DNA from: Flavobacterium suncheonense GH29-5 = DSM 17707
Lineage (GTDB): Bacteria; Bacteroidota; Bacteroidia; Flavobacteriales; Flavobacteriaceae
Length of the DNA: 64,000 nucleotides
Direction: 5' to 3'
Assembly: GCF_000430025.1 (NCBI RefSeq)
Contig: NZ_AUCZ01000009.1
Coordinates: 1 to 64,000 of the forward strand
Notes under the pieces: generated by a model
The model's database searches: none
The model's input: only the letters and a program-made list of their open reading frames with translations
Told to the model about the DNA's origin: nothing
Shown: piece by piece, positions 43,637 to 52,588 of the stretch
Numbering within the stretch: position 1 is the first letter of the stretch
Layout: every line of letters begins with the position of its first letter
Position numbers and translations under genes: made by a program

Positions 43637-44419
43637 TTAATCTAGATAATAAATGTAACCGAAGTTTAACCAAACCAACCAGTCGTTAGCTTTGTTCTCC
43701 TTGTAGATATCCGGATCCGGGTTCAAACCGTCTACCCAGTTGGAGAAATAGTATTGCCAACGCAAGTCTAACATTAAGTCGGACAATTCGGTTAATTTGT
43801 AGCGTGTTCCTACAGAAGCTACTACAGACCAAGTGCTGCCGCTGTCGTTGGAAACCCCTCCGATATATTTGGTTGGTAATACTCCCGGCTGGTCAATACG
43901 ACCCAATTTGGAATACGCTTCCGGTTTGAAGAAAGAGTAGTGTGCTCCTAAGCTTACAAACGGTCCAAAAGCACCATTGGTAGCTGTAAAGTCACGGATA
44001 CTTAAAGGGAAATACTCCAACTGCATACCAATATCGGTAACCGAAGCTTCTCCACGCATTGCTCTTAATTGCTGCGCAGTGATAGACTGTTTTTTGTCGT
44101 CTACCCATTTACCAAAATGCTGTAAGTTGGTTTTATTGTAGGACAACTCACTTCTTAATTTGAAGTGATCGTTAAAGTAGGTTTCAGGGGTATAACAGTT
44201 ACACTCGGCGCGATAAGAAAAGTTAAGATAGTGAATCAGCCCTATCCCATAGCCTGTGTTTCCTGAATTGGTTTCAAAATCGTATCTCACACCATAATCC
44301 GACATAAACATTACAGGACCTGCGATGGCTCCCACTTCATGAGAGAAACCAAATTGCGCTCTGGTAAGACTGCTGCTGCCAATTACGGTCAGTAAAAGCA
44401 ATAAAATTTTTTTGGGCAT
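43637..44419 (-). CDS. outer-membrane beta-barrel protein (THC0290_0291-like), divergent from porZ
   Basis: 260 residues from the ATG at 44419 (two residues upstream is a TTG in frame). Signal peptide about 1-21 (ILLLLLTVIGSSSLTRAQ). The mature chain is a barrel with strands such as GFSHEVGAIAGPVMFMSDYG and ends in WLNFGYIYYLD. From memory this fits a flavobacterial family labelled THC0290_0291, often found beside porZ. An internal CNCYTP Cys pair may form a disulphide. No function is known. Its divergence from porZ suggests, without proof, a link to type IX secretion or surface LPS. Confidence 0.72.
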   Translation of the reverse strand: MPKKILLLLLTVIGSSSLTRAQFGFSHEVGAIAGPVMFMSDYGVRYDFETNSGNTGYGIGLIHYLNFSYRAECNCYTPETYFNDHFKLRSELSYNKTNLQHFGKWVDDKKQSITAQQLRAMRGEASVTDIGMQLEYFPLSIRDFTATNGAFGPFVSLGAHYSFFKPEAYSKLGRIDQPGVLPTKYIGGVSNDSGSTWSVVASVGTRYKLTELSDLMLDLRWQYYFSNWVDGLNPDPDIYKENKANDWLVWLNFGYIYYLD

Positions 44420-44447
44420 CTTCAATTCTATTTAGGTCAATTTCGGA

Positions 44448-44455
44448 CAAATATA
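44448..44455 (-). promoter_or_regulatory. -7 element of the barrel gene
   Basis: TATATTTG on the minus strand, 29 bases before the ATG at 44419. Confidence 0.5.
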
Positions 44456-44584
44456 TAAAAACATACTTCACTTTAAAAAAAAAAGAAAAAAAATACGTGT
44501 TATAAAAAAATTAAATTTCTTATTTAAAATAAAACTGATTTAAAAGAGTTAAGGTATAAAACGAGGAATCTTAGGGTTTTCGTT

Positions 44585-44592
44585 TATATTTG
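44585..44592 (+). promoter_or_regulatory. -7 element of porZ
   Basis: TATATTTG, the same eight bases as the divergent barrel promoter, 19 bases before the porZ ATG. Confidence 0.55.
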
Positions 44593-44611
44593 TAGAAATG
44601 ATTCAGCACTA

Positions 44612-46906
44612 ATGAAAAAGGTTTTTGTTTTCTTTTCGGTATTTTTTTTTCAAAGCATACTTTTCGGGCAGCAAAATCAGCTTTGGAAAAGTTATTTTTC
44701 GTACAGCAACATCAAGGATTTGTCTCCTTCAGCCGATAAAGTTTATGCCGCCGCGGAAAATGCTCTTTTTTCGAAAAACCTAAGTACCGGTGAACTTAAA
44801 ACAACAACCTCAATAGAAGGATTTAAGGCGGAAATCATTACGGCCATGCACCACAGTACAGCTTTTAATAAAACGCTGGTTGGGAACAACAACGGATTGC
44901 TTTTAGTGGTTGATGAAGTCGCAGGAACCGTTCTTAATGTGATTGACATTGTCAACAAACCCACGATACCGCCGAATAAAAAGAAGATTAACGACATCTA
45001 CGAACACGAAGGAAAAGTCTATCTGTCCTGTGATTTTGGGGTTTGTGTGTTTGATCTGACCATCGATCAGTTTGGGGATACCTTTTTTATCGGGCCGGCT
45101 GGTGAAGAAGTGGAGGTGTATCAAACCACGGTACACAACAATTATATTTATGCCGTGACTTCCATCTATGGCATCAGAAGAGCCGAAATAACTAATCCGA
45201 ATCTGGTCGATTTCAGCCAGTGGTCTGTTTTTGATGCCGGGTATTGGAGCGGAATTGAAACCTTTCAGAATCAGTTGGTTGCTTCGAATTCAAACACAAC
45301 CGTTTACCGGCATACGGGAAGTGCTTTCAGCCCTTTGTTAAATGTGGGTCAGCCGATAATCGATTTGGAGGCTTACGACAACCGACTGACAATCACCGGC
45401 AACAACCATGTGTATGTGTACAATGAGAATTTTATGGAATTGGCGCACATTACCCAAATACCGGAGGTAGTCTCTCTTTTTTCCTGCGCCACCACAATTG
45501 GGGATAAAATTTTTGTGGGGACTGCAGACAAAGGACTTTACGAAACCGCGACTACCAATTTGTCGGCTTTTGTGAACAATACGCCAAACGGCCCTTTCCG
45601 GAATAATATCTTCAACGTAAAAAAAGCGCCTAATTTTCTTTGGGCGGTATACGGCGATTACACCAAACAGTACAATCCTTATCCGTTAGACGAATTCGAC
45701 ATCAGTAAATATTCCGAACAGAACGGCTGGACTTCGATTCCTTACTCAAATCTTTTGGGTGCAAAATCGCTTACGCGGATAGGTATAAGCCCTGCCTCCA
45801 ACAATGTTTTTGTAAGTTCTTATTTTTCAGGATTGCTGAAAATTGATGCTCAGGAAAACGTAACGCTTTTCAATCAGACCAATACCGGACCCAACGGATT
45901 GGAATCTTTGGATATTGGTGATCCGTCTTACATAGACATCCGGGTTAACGGTCCGACATTTGATAAAAACGGAAACCTTTGGATGACCAACAGCCGCATT
46001 AAAAAAGCCATCAAAGTAATGAAAGCCGACGGCAACTGGCAGTCTTATACGTTGGAAAATATTACAACCAATCCCATAGACGACGACTATGCCTCCATGG
46101 TAATCGACAAAAACAATACCAAATGGATACCGTCTTACCGCAACGGCGTTATCGCCTTTAACGAAAATTACAACAACAAATTCATTCTCATCAAAGAAGG
46201 ATCCGGATCCGGGAATCTGCCCAACAATGACGTGCGTTGTGTAGCTATAGATAATAAAAATCAGCTCTGGATCGGTACCTTTGACGGACTCCGTGTAATT
46301 CCGAGTGTCGACCGCTTCCTTTCCGAAGACACGCTCGAATCCAATTCCATTATCATACTCGAAGACGGACTGGCGCAGGAATTATTCTATCAGCAGAGTA
46401 TCTGGGACATCGCCGTAGACGGTTCCAACCGCAAATGGGTGGCCATAGCCGAGGCCGGAGTGTTTCTACTGTCGCCTAACGGTCAGGAAACCATTTATCA
46501 TTTTACCATGGAAAATTCACCGTTGCCGAGCAATAACATCAACGACATTGAAATCGACGGTGAGACCGGAGAAGTATATTTCGCGACCGACAGAGGCCTG
46601 GTGTCCTTCAAAGGTGTTTCGACAAGACCGGCCGAAGATTTGAGCAACGTGTATGTCTATCCGAATCCGGTGCGTCCGGGCTATGAAGGCACGGTAAAAA
46701 TCAGCGGGCTGATTGACAACGCGAACGTGAAAATTACCGATATCGAAGGAAACCTCGTGTATGAAACAACATCCGAAGGCGGAACCATAGAATGGGATAC
46801 CAGAGCTTTTGGCAAACACAAAGTAGCTTCCGGTGTATACATGATTTTCATTGCTGCGGAAGACGGCGTGGAAACCAAAGTGAAAAAAGTAATGATTGTC
46901 CGTTAA
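44612..46906 (+). CDS. porZ: PorZ, type IX secretion attachment-complex protein
   Basis: 764 residues. Signal peptide about 1-20. Two seven-bladed beta-propellers follow (two-component-regulator-propeller type). Motifs such as NDIYEHEGKVYLSCDFGVCV, NLPNNDVRCVAIDNKNQLWI and NSPLPSNNINDIEIDGETGE mark the blades. The C-terminal sorting-like domain has VYVYPNPVRPGYEGTVKISG and VASGVYMIFIAAEDG. In Porphyromonas, PorZ belongs to the attachment complex and delivers the A-LPS to which T9SS cargo is joined. The NHL-repeat protein in this window is a likely cargo. The stop overlaps the recO start by one base. Confidence 0.92.
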   Translation: MKKVFVFFSVFFFQSILFGQQNQLWKSYFSYSNIKDLSPSADKVYAAAENALFSKNLSTGELKTTTSIEGFKAEIITAMHHSTAFNKTLVGNNNGLLLVVDEVAGTVLNVIDIVNKPTIPPNKKKINDIYEHEGKVYLSCDFGVCVFDLTIDQFGDTFFIGPAGEEVEVYQTTVHNNYIYAVTSIYGIRRAEITNPNLVDFSQWSVFDAGYWSGIETFQNQLVASNSNTTVYRHTGSAFSPLLNVGQPIIDLEAYDNRLTITGNNHVYVYNENFMELAHITQIPEVVSLFSCATTIGDKIFVGTADKGLYETATTNLSAFVNNTPNGPFRNNIFNVKKAPNFLWAVYGDYTKQYNPYPLDEFDISKYSEQNGWTSIPYSNLLGAKSLTRIGISPASNNVFVSSYFSGLLKIDAQENVTLFNQTNTGPNGLESLDIGDPSYIDIRVNGPTFDKNGNLWMTNSRIKKAIKVMKADGNWQSYTLENITTNPIDDDYASMVIDKNNTKWIPSYRNGVIAFNENYNNKFILIKEGSGSGNLPNNDVRCVAIDNKNQLWIGTFDGLRVIPSVDRFLSEDTLESNSIIILEDGLAQELFYQQSIWDIAVDGSNRKWVAIAEAGVFLLSPNGQETIYHFTMENSPLPSNNINDIEIDGETGEVYFATDRGLVSFKGVSTRPAEDLSNVYVYPNPVRPGYEGTVKISGLIDNANVKITDIEGNLVYETTSEGGTIEWDTRAFGKHKVASGVYMIFIAAEDGVETKVKKVMIVR

Positions 46907-47619
46907 TGCAGGTCAAAACCAAAGCGATTGTCCTCAGTGCCTTAAAATATCAGGAAAAATCCCTGATTGTCAAATGCTTTACGGCATCCGACGGATTGAA
47001 ATCGTATTTTGTGCCGAGTGCGTTTTCGGCTAAAAAATCCAATCAGAAGGCCGCGTATTTTCAGCCGTTGTCGATTCTGGAAATCGAAGCCAACCACAAA
47101 AACAAGGGAACCTTAGAACATTTTAAAGAAGTCCGGCTTGCATTTCCGTACCATTCCATACCTTCCGATGTGGTAAAAAGCACCATTGTGATTTTCCTGT
47201 CCGAAGTGCTGCACCACAGCATCCGCGAGGAAGAGCAGAACCGGGAATTGTTCACCTTTCTGGAAACGGCGCTGCTTTGGCTGGACAACCACGAAGAAAC
47301 AGCCAATTTTCACCTGATTTTATTGCTGGAAATCACCAAATTTTTAGGGTTTTATCCCGATGTTTCCGAAATCGGTTTGCCTTTTTTTGAATTGAACGAA
47401 GGCGTGTTTTCCCAATTTCACGCGTTGAGTTGTCTTTCGGAACACGAAACCGTTCTGTTTAAAAAACTGATTGGTTTGAAATTCGATTCCGAACAGAAAA
47501 TTTTCGCCGGAACCGAACGTCAGATTCTTTTAAAAATCCTCCTGAATTACTATTCCGTTCATTTGGACGGATTTAAAATGCCGAAATCCTTAGAAGTCCT
47601 CAAGGAAGTTTTCTCGTAA
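46906..47619 (+). CDS. recO: DNA repair protein RecO
   Basis: 237 residues. The start is the ATG at 46906 that overlaps the porZ stop by one base; a longer frame running inside porZ is a shadow. The N-terminal OB fold begins QVKTKAIVLSALKYQEKSLI and the helical part includes FLSEVLHHSIREEEQNRELF. RecO loads RecA onto single-stranded DNA in RecFOR repair. It is full length for the family in Bacteroidota. The coupling to porZ is conserved in the group, although the two functions are unrelated. Confidence 0.92.
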   Translation: MQVKTKAIVLSALKYQEKSLIVKCFTASDGLKSYFVPSAFSAKKSNQKAAYFQPLSILEIEANHKNKGTLEHFKEVRLAFPYHSIPSDVVKSTIVIFLSEVLHHSIREEEQNRELFTFLETALLWLDNHEETANFHLILLLEITKFLGFYPDVSEIGLPFFELNEGVFSQFHALSCLSEHETVLFKKLIGLKFDSEQKIFAGTERQILLKILLNYYSVHLDGFKMPKSLEVLKEVFS

Positions 47620-47721
47620 ACCGCACAAAAATCATCAGTTAGCCGTGTATTTTGTCATAGTATTAACGTAGAATTAGTCAAAATTCCGTACTTTCGCGCA
47701 TTGATTTTAGAAAACGACAAA

Positions 47722-50700
47722 ATGAGTACGAAATTCACTGAATACAAAGGACTTGATTTGCCTACCGTGGCTTCTGAAGTGCTTGATTTCTGGAAAAAGC
47801 AAAACATCTTTGAGCAAAGTGTAACGTCCCGTGAGGGCGCGACCCCGTATGTGTTTTTTGAAGGGCCGCCTTCCGCCAACGGTTTACCGGGCATTCACCA
47901 CGTGATGGCGCGTGCGATTAAAGATATTTTCTGTCGTTACAAAACTCAAAAAGGGTTTCAGGTAAAGCGTAAAGCGGGTTGGGACACTCACGGCTTGCCG
48001 GTGGAATTGGGTACCGAAAAAGAATTGGGCATCACCAAGGAAGACATCGGGAAAACCATCTCCGTAACCGAATACAACGAAGCGTGTAAAAAAACCGTAA
48101 TGCGCTACACCGATGTGTGGAACGACCTGACCGAAAAAATGGGCTACTGGGTGGATATGGAAGATCCATACGTAACCTACAAATCCAAATACATGGAATC
48201 GGTATGGTGGTTACTGAAACAGATTTACGATAAAAATTTACTGTATAAAGGCTACACCATCCAGCCGTATTCGCCCAAAGCGGGAACCGGATTGTCTTCG
48301 CACGAAGTAAACCAGCCGGGTTCGTACCGCGATGTTACCGATACGACCATTGTGGCGCAGTTCAAAGCAAAAGACGAAACGCTGCCTGAATTTTTACAAG
48401 GTTTCGGAACGATTCATTTTTTAGCCTGGACGACTACGCCTTGGACGTTACCGTCGAATACTGCGTTAACCGTTGGGCCAAAGATCGATTATGTGTTGGT
48501 GAAAACCTTTAACCAATACACCTTCGAACCAATCAACGTGATTTTGGCAAAACCATTGTTAGCGAAACAATTTGGAGGAAAATATTTTGAAGCAGTATCC
48601 GAAGACGATTTTGCGAACTACAAATCCGAAGACAAAAAAATACCGTACACGATTTTAGCGGAAAGCAAAGGCGCTGATTTAGTGGGAATCAAATACGAGC
48701 AATTATTGCCGTATGCGCTGCCGTACCAAAATCCTGAAAACGCTTTCCGGGTAATTTCCGGAGATTTCGTTACTACGGAAGACGGTACCGGTATCGTACA
48801 CACCGCGCCGACGTTTGGTGCCGATGACGCCAAAGTAGCCAAAGAAGCCACACCGGAAGTGCCGCCCATGTTAGTGTTGGACGAACACGGAAACCCAATG
48901 CCACTGGTGGATTTACAAGGCCGTTTCGTGGCTCAAATGGGTGAATTGGCCGGCAAATATGTGAAAAACGAATACTACGATAAAGGAGAAGTGCCGGAAA
49001 AATCCGTAGACGTGGAAATCGCGATTCGTTTAAAAGAAGAAAACAAAGCGTTCAAAGTAGAAAAATACGTGCACAGTTACCCACACAGCTGGAGAACCGA
49101 TGAACCGTTGTTGTACTACCCGTTAGATTCCTGGTTCATCAAAGTGACGGAGGTAAAAGACCGCATGTTCGACCTGAACGAAACCATCAACTGGAAGCCG
49201 AAAGCTACCGGAGAAGGCCGTTTCGGAAACTGGCTGAAAAACGCGAACGACTGGAATTTGTCGCGTTCCCGTTACTGGGGTATTCCGTTGCCTATCTGGA
49301 GAACGGAAGACAAAACCGAAGAAATCTGCATCGGTTCGGTGGAAGAACTGTACAACGAAATCGAAAAAGCCGTTGCAGCCGGTCTGATGGCGGAAAATCC
49401 GTTTAAAGGTTTCGTAATCGGCGATATGTCTGAAGCGAATTACGAGTTGGTGGATTTACACAAAAACATAGTCGACAACATCGTTTTGCTCTCCGCTTCC
49501 GGAAAACCGATGAAACGCGAAGCCGATTTGATTGACGTTTGGTTCGATTCCGGAGCGATGCCGTATGCACAATGGCATTATCCGTTTGAAAACAAAGACT
49601 TAATCGACGGTAACAAGTCCTTCCCTGCGGATTTTATCGCAGAAGGTGTAGACCAGACCCGCGGCTGGTTTTATACACTGCACGCCATCGGAACACTGGT
49701 TTTTAATCAGGTAGCCTATAAAAATGTAGTATCCAACGGTTTGGTATTGGATAAAAACGGGCAGAAAATGTCCAAACGACTGGGCAATGCCGTAGATCCG
49801 TTCGAAACCCTGAAAGAATATGGCCCGGATGCGACCCGCTGGTACATGATTGCCAACGCGAACCCTTGGGACAACCTGAAATTTGACATCGAAGGCGTGG
49901 CCGAAGTGCGACGAAAATTCTTCGGTACTTTATATAATACGTACTCGTTCTTTGCGTTATATGCCAACATCGACGGTTTTTCTCATAGTGAAGCCGAAGT
50001 GCCGCTGCACGAAAGACCGGAAATCGACCGTTGGATTTTATCGGAACTGCATTCGTTAATTCAACTGGTGGACGAAGCCTACGACGATTACGAACCAACC
50101 AAAGCCGCCAGAGCCATTTCCGATTTCGTACAGGAAAATCTGAGCAACTGGTACGTGCGTTTGTGCCGCAGAAGATTCTGGAAAGGCGAGTACGGCACCG
50201 ACAAAATTGCCGCGTATCAGACGTTGTACACCTGTCTGGAAACCGTAGCTAAATTATCGGCTCCGATTGCACCGTTCTTTATGGATCGTCTGTATCAGGA
50301 TTTGAATGCCGCAACAAACAAGGAAAGTTTCGAAAGTGTACACCTGGCGAAATTCCCGCAATTTGTTGAAAATTTTGTTGATAAATCACTCGAAAGCAAA
50401 ATGTTGAAAGCGCAGACGGTTTCGTCACTGGTATTGTCGCTTCGCAAGAAAGAGATGATCAAGGTGCGTCAACCGCTGCAAAAGGTGATGATTCCTGTAC
50501 TTGACGAGGTGCAGCGGGCGGAAATTGAAGCGGTTTCCGACCTGATCAAGGCTGAGGTAAACGTCAAAGAAGTAGAGTTGTTGGACGATGCTTCCGGGGT
50601 ACTGGTAAAACAAATCAAACCGAATTTTAAAACTTTGGGACCGCGCTTTGGTAAAGACATGGGGCTGATTTCCAAAGAGATACAAAATTTCGGTCAGGAA

Positions 50701-51123
50701 CAGATCAATAAATTAGAAAGAGAAGGCGAAATAAGTATTGTTATTTCAGGAAATAGTATTACTTTAACAACAGAAGATGTGGAGATTTCTTCACAGGATA
50801 TCGAAGGTTGGCTAGTAGCAAATTCCGGGGGAATAACCGTAGCCTTAGATATTACGATAACCGATACTTTACGAAAAGAAGGTATCGCCCGCGAACTGGT
50901 CAACCGAATTCAGAATATCCGCAAAGATTCAGGTTTTGAAGTGACGGACAAGATTAAAGTGACAATGCAAAGAGACGGCATCATTCAGGAAGCCGTAAAC
51001 GATAACGAAGCATACATTAAATCGGAAACCTTAACCGAAGAACTTGTTTTTACCGAACGTATCGAAAATGGTACGGAAATTGAGTTTGACGACCTAAAAA
51101 CAAGAATATTAATTTCAAAATGA
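47722..51123 (+). CDS. ileS: isoleucine--tRNA ligase, type 2, with altered HIGH motif
   Basis: 1133 residues from the ATG at 47722 (a TTG seven codons upstream is in frame). This is the long, eukaryote-like type 2 enzyme. The class I signature HxGH reads Gly57-Ile-His-His60 (ANGLPGIHHVM), while KMSKR is intact at 682-686. The editing domain carries FLAWTTTPWTLPSNTALTV and the C-terminal part FEVTDKIKVTM. It charges tRNA-Ile. Type 2 enzymes are less sensitive to mupirocin, and the swapped signature has been linked to very high resistance in other bacteria (from memory). Followed by the DksA-like gene and lspA. Confidence 0.96.
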   Translation: MSTKFTEYKGLDLPTVASEVLDFWKKQNIFEQSVTSREGATPYVFFEGPPSANGLPGIHHVMARAIKDIFCRYKTQKGFQVKRKAGWDTHGLPVELGTEKELGITKEDIGKTISVTEYNEACKKTVMRYTDVWNDLTEKMGYWVDMEDPYVTYKSKYMESVWWLLKQIYDKNLLYKGYTIQPYSPKAGTGLSSHEVNQPGSYRDVTDTTIVAQFKAKDETLPEFLQGFGTIHFLAWTTTPWTLPSNTALTVGPKIDYVLVKTFNQYTFEPINVILAKPLLAKQFGGKYFEAVSEDDFANYKSEDKKIPYTILAESKGADLVGIKYEQLLPYALPYQNPENAFRVISGDFVTTEDGTGIVHTAPTFGADDAKVAKEATPEVPPMLVLDEHGNPMPLVDLQGRFVAQMGELAGKYVKNEYYDKGEVPEKSVDVEIAIRLKEENKAFKVEKYVHSYPHSWRTDEPLLYYPLDSWFIKVTEVKDRMFDLNETINWKPKATGEGRFGNWLKNANDWNLSRSRYWGIPLPIWRTEDKTEEICIGSVEELYNEIEKAVAAGLMAENPFKGFVIGDMSEANYELVDLHKNIVDNIVLLSASGKPMKREADLIDVWFDSGAMPYAQWHYPFENKDLIDGNKSFPADFIAEGVDQTRGWFYTLHAIGTLVFNQVAYKNVVSNGLVLDKNGQKMSKRLGNAVDPFETLKEYGPDATRWYMIANANPWDNLKFDIEGVAEVRRKFFGTLYNTYSFFALYANIDGFSHSEAEVPLHERPEIDRWILSELHSLIQLVDEAYDDYEPTKAARAISDFVQENLSNWYVRLCRRRFWKGEYGTDKIAAYQTLYTCLETVAKLSAPIAPFFMDRLYQDLNAATNKESFESVHLAKFPQFVENFVDKSLESKMLKAQTVSSLVLSLRKKEMIKVRQPLQKVMIPVLDEVQRAEIEAVSDLIKAEVNVKEVELLDDASGVLVKQIKPNFKTLGPRFGKDMGLISKEIQNFGQEQINKLEREGEISIVISGNSITLTTEDVEISSQDIEGWLVANSGGITVALDITITDTLRKEGIARELVNRIQNIRKDSGFEVTDKIKVTMQRDGIIQEAVNDNEAYIKSETLTEELVFTERIENGTEIEFDDLKTRILISK

Positions 51124-51183
51124 GGGAAACCGGAAGGTTACATCTGACAAATTAATGAGTAATTAACCAAAAACAGATGAATT

Positions 51184-51564
51184 ATGGTAGATGAACAAAT
51201 AAGATATTCCGACGCGGATTTAGCGGAATTCAAAGAATTGATTCTGAAGAAACTGGAAAAAGCGAAAAACGATTTGGATTTAATAAAAAGCGCTTATTTA
51301 AACGATTTGAATAACGGAACCGATGATACATCTCCTACGTTCAAAGCCTTCGAAGAGGGAAGCGAGACCATGTCGAAAGAGGCCAATTCACAGCTTGCCA
51401 TTCGTCAGGAAAAATTCATCCGAGATCTGAAAAACGCTTTGATTCGTATCGAGAATAAGACCTACGGGATCTGTAAAGTAACAGGAAAACTTATCAATAA
51501 AGAGAGATTGAAACTGGTTCCGCATGCCACCATGAGCATTGAAGCCAAGAACCTGCAACGTTAA
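51184..51564 (+). CDS. TraR/DksA-family regulator with reduced zinc site
   Basis: 126 residues. A coiled-coil N-terminal part (LKKLEKAKNDLDLIKSAYLN and SKEANSQLAIRQEKFIRDLK) is followed by the TraR/DksA end YGICKVTGKLINKERLKLVP and ATMSIEAKNLQ. DksA binds RNA polymerase and adjusts promoters with ppGpp. In canonical members four Cys bind zinc; here only one Cys (in ICKVTG) is visible, so zinc binding is doubtful. This short Cys-poor form is, as I recall, usual in Bacteroidota. It lies between ileS and lspA. Confidence 0.9.
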   Translation: MVDEQIRYSDADLAEFKELILKKLEKAKNDLDLIKSAYLNDLNNGTDDTSPTFKAFEEGSETMSKEANSQLAIRQEKFIRDLKNALIRIENKTYGICKVTGKLINKERLKLVPHATMSIEAKNLQR

Positions 51565-51583
51565 TCTTTTCAAAATTTTACTG

Positions 51584-51608
51584 AACGCTCCATTAGGGGC
51601 GTTTTTTA
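51584..51608 (+). terminator. terminator after the DksA-like gene
   Basis: Stem AACGCTCC / GGGGCGTT (one G-T pair), loop ATTA, then TTTTT. Confidence 0.75.
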
Positions 51609-51624
51609 TGTTATATAAATAGTT

Positions 51625-51632
51625 TACTTTTG
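51625..51632 (+). promoter_or_regulatory. -7 element of lspA
   Basis: TACTTTTG, exact TAnnTTTG, 17 bases before the ATG at 51650. Confidence 0.55.
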
Positions 51633-51649
51633 CTTTCAAATTGAATGAA

Positions 51650-52243
51650 ATGTCGCTAAAAAAAGCCTATTTGCTGGTCATTCTGATTCTGGTGGTCGAC
51701 CAGCTTTCCAAAATATACATCAAAACCAATTTTGAACTGGACGAAGAAGTGTATGTGTTCGATTGGTTTCGCATTCACTTCATTGAAAATTCCGGTATGG
51801 CCTGGGGTGCAGAAATTCCGGGTGCTTTCGGAAAACTGTTGCTCACGAGTTTCAGAATCCTGGCCGTGGGAGGCATTGCGTACTGGCTCTGGGATGCGGT
51901 AAAAAAACACGCCTCCAATTATTTAATTGTTGCTGTAGCCTTGATTTTAGCCGGCGCAGTGGGAAATATTCTGGATTCGGTATTCTACGGAAGAATATTC
52001 AACGACAGCTACGGACAGGTGGCCACGCTGTTCAGCAGCGAACCTTACGGGCAATGGTTTCACGGGAAAGTGGTGGACATGTTCTATTTTCCGATTTGGG
52101 AAGGGAATTTGCCTTCGTGGCTGCCGATTTGGGGCGGACAGCATTTTACCTTCTTCAACGCAATTTTTAACGTAGCCGATGTGGCAATTTCCACCGGTGT
52201 AGGCATCCTGATTGTGTTCAACAAAAAAGCGTTTGGAAAATAG
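51650..52243 (+). CDS. lspA: lipoprotein signal peptidase (signal peptidase II)
   Basis: 197 residues from the ATG at 51650. Four membrane spans. N-terminal VVDQLSKIYIKTNF, the catalytic region GAVGNILDSVFYGRIFND (first Asp) and FNAIFNVADVAISTGVG (second Asp) are clear. It cleaves lipoprotein signal peptides after lipidation, and several substrates lie in this window (the lipoproteins at 1341, 2718, 12066 and 16768). The insert at about 123-165 (GQVATLFSSEPYGQWFHGKV) makes it longer than the E. coli enzyme, which is usual for the phylum. Confidence 0.96.
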   Translation: MSLKKAYLLVILILVVDQLSKIYIKTNFELDEEVYVFDWFRIHFIENSGMAWGAEIPGAFGKLLLTSFRILAVGGIAYWLWDAVKKHASNYLIVAVALILAGAVGNILDSVFYGRIFNDSYGQVATLFSSEPYGQWFHGKVVDMFYFPIWEGNLPSWLPIWGGQHFTFFNAIFNVADVAISTGVGILIVFNKKAFGK

Positions 52244-52280
52244 GTTGTCATAAAATCAGCGGTTTCCGAAGATAAAATAA

Positions 52281-52332
52281 GAAGCCACGGATTCTCGAAT
52301 TAAAAGCAAATAATTCGTGAATTCGTGGCTTT
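52281..52332. repeat. dispersed palindromic repeat, copy B
   Basis: Left arm GCCACGGATTCTCGAATT (52284-52301), right arm AATTCGTGAATTCGTGGC (52312-52329); two mismatches between arms. The right arm and the next two bases are identical to copy A at 28959-28978. It lies between lspA and the minus-strand poly-His gene. Confidence 0.85.
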
Positions 52333-52352
52333 CTCCGTTATTGCGGAAAATA

Positions 52353-52556
52353 TTATTTATTGTGTCCGCGGGCATGTTTTCGGGCGCTTTTGTCCCCGTG
52401 AATCTTTTTGGCATGTCCCGGCGGTAATCGTTTCTTTTTAACTTTAACTGTTTTGTGATGATGATGGTGGTGGTGATGCGAACACTCACTGAACCCCAGC
52501 ATTACGGTAAGGGCCAATACAGTGTAAAAGGTTCTTTTTAAAAATGTATTTCTCAT
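52353..52556 (-). CDS. small exported poly-histidine protein
   Basis: 67 residues. An N-terminal hydrophobic signal (FYTVLALTVMLGF) with a Cys at 25 (FSEC) is followed directly by eight consecutive His (residues 27-34, CSHHHHHHHH). The rest is very basic (KTVKVKKKRLPPGHAKKIHG). The His run is encoded by mixed CAT/CAC codons, which argues for selection on the protein rather than for a simple DNA repeat. I recall similar short genes in other flavobacteria, sometimes mis-named. A metal-binding role is plausible. The lipobox is weak (FSEC), so lipidation is uncertain. Confidence 0.7.
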   Translation of the reverse strand: MRNTFLKRTFYTVLALTVMLGFSECSHHHHHHHHKTVKVKKKRLPPGHAKKIHGDKSARKHARGHNK

Positions 52557-52588
52557 AAATGGTATTTTGGATTTACGAATATACTTTT

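Noticed and set aside
46792..46905. Upstream extension of recO inside porZ
   Set aside because: The ATG at 46906 overlapping the porZ stop gives the family-typical N-terminus; the extension is a porZ shadow.
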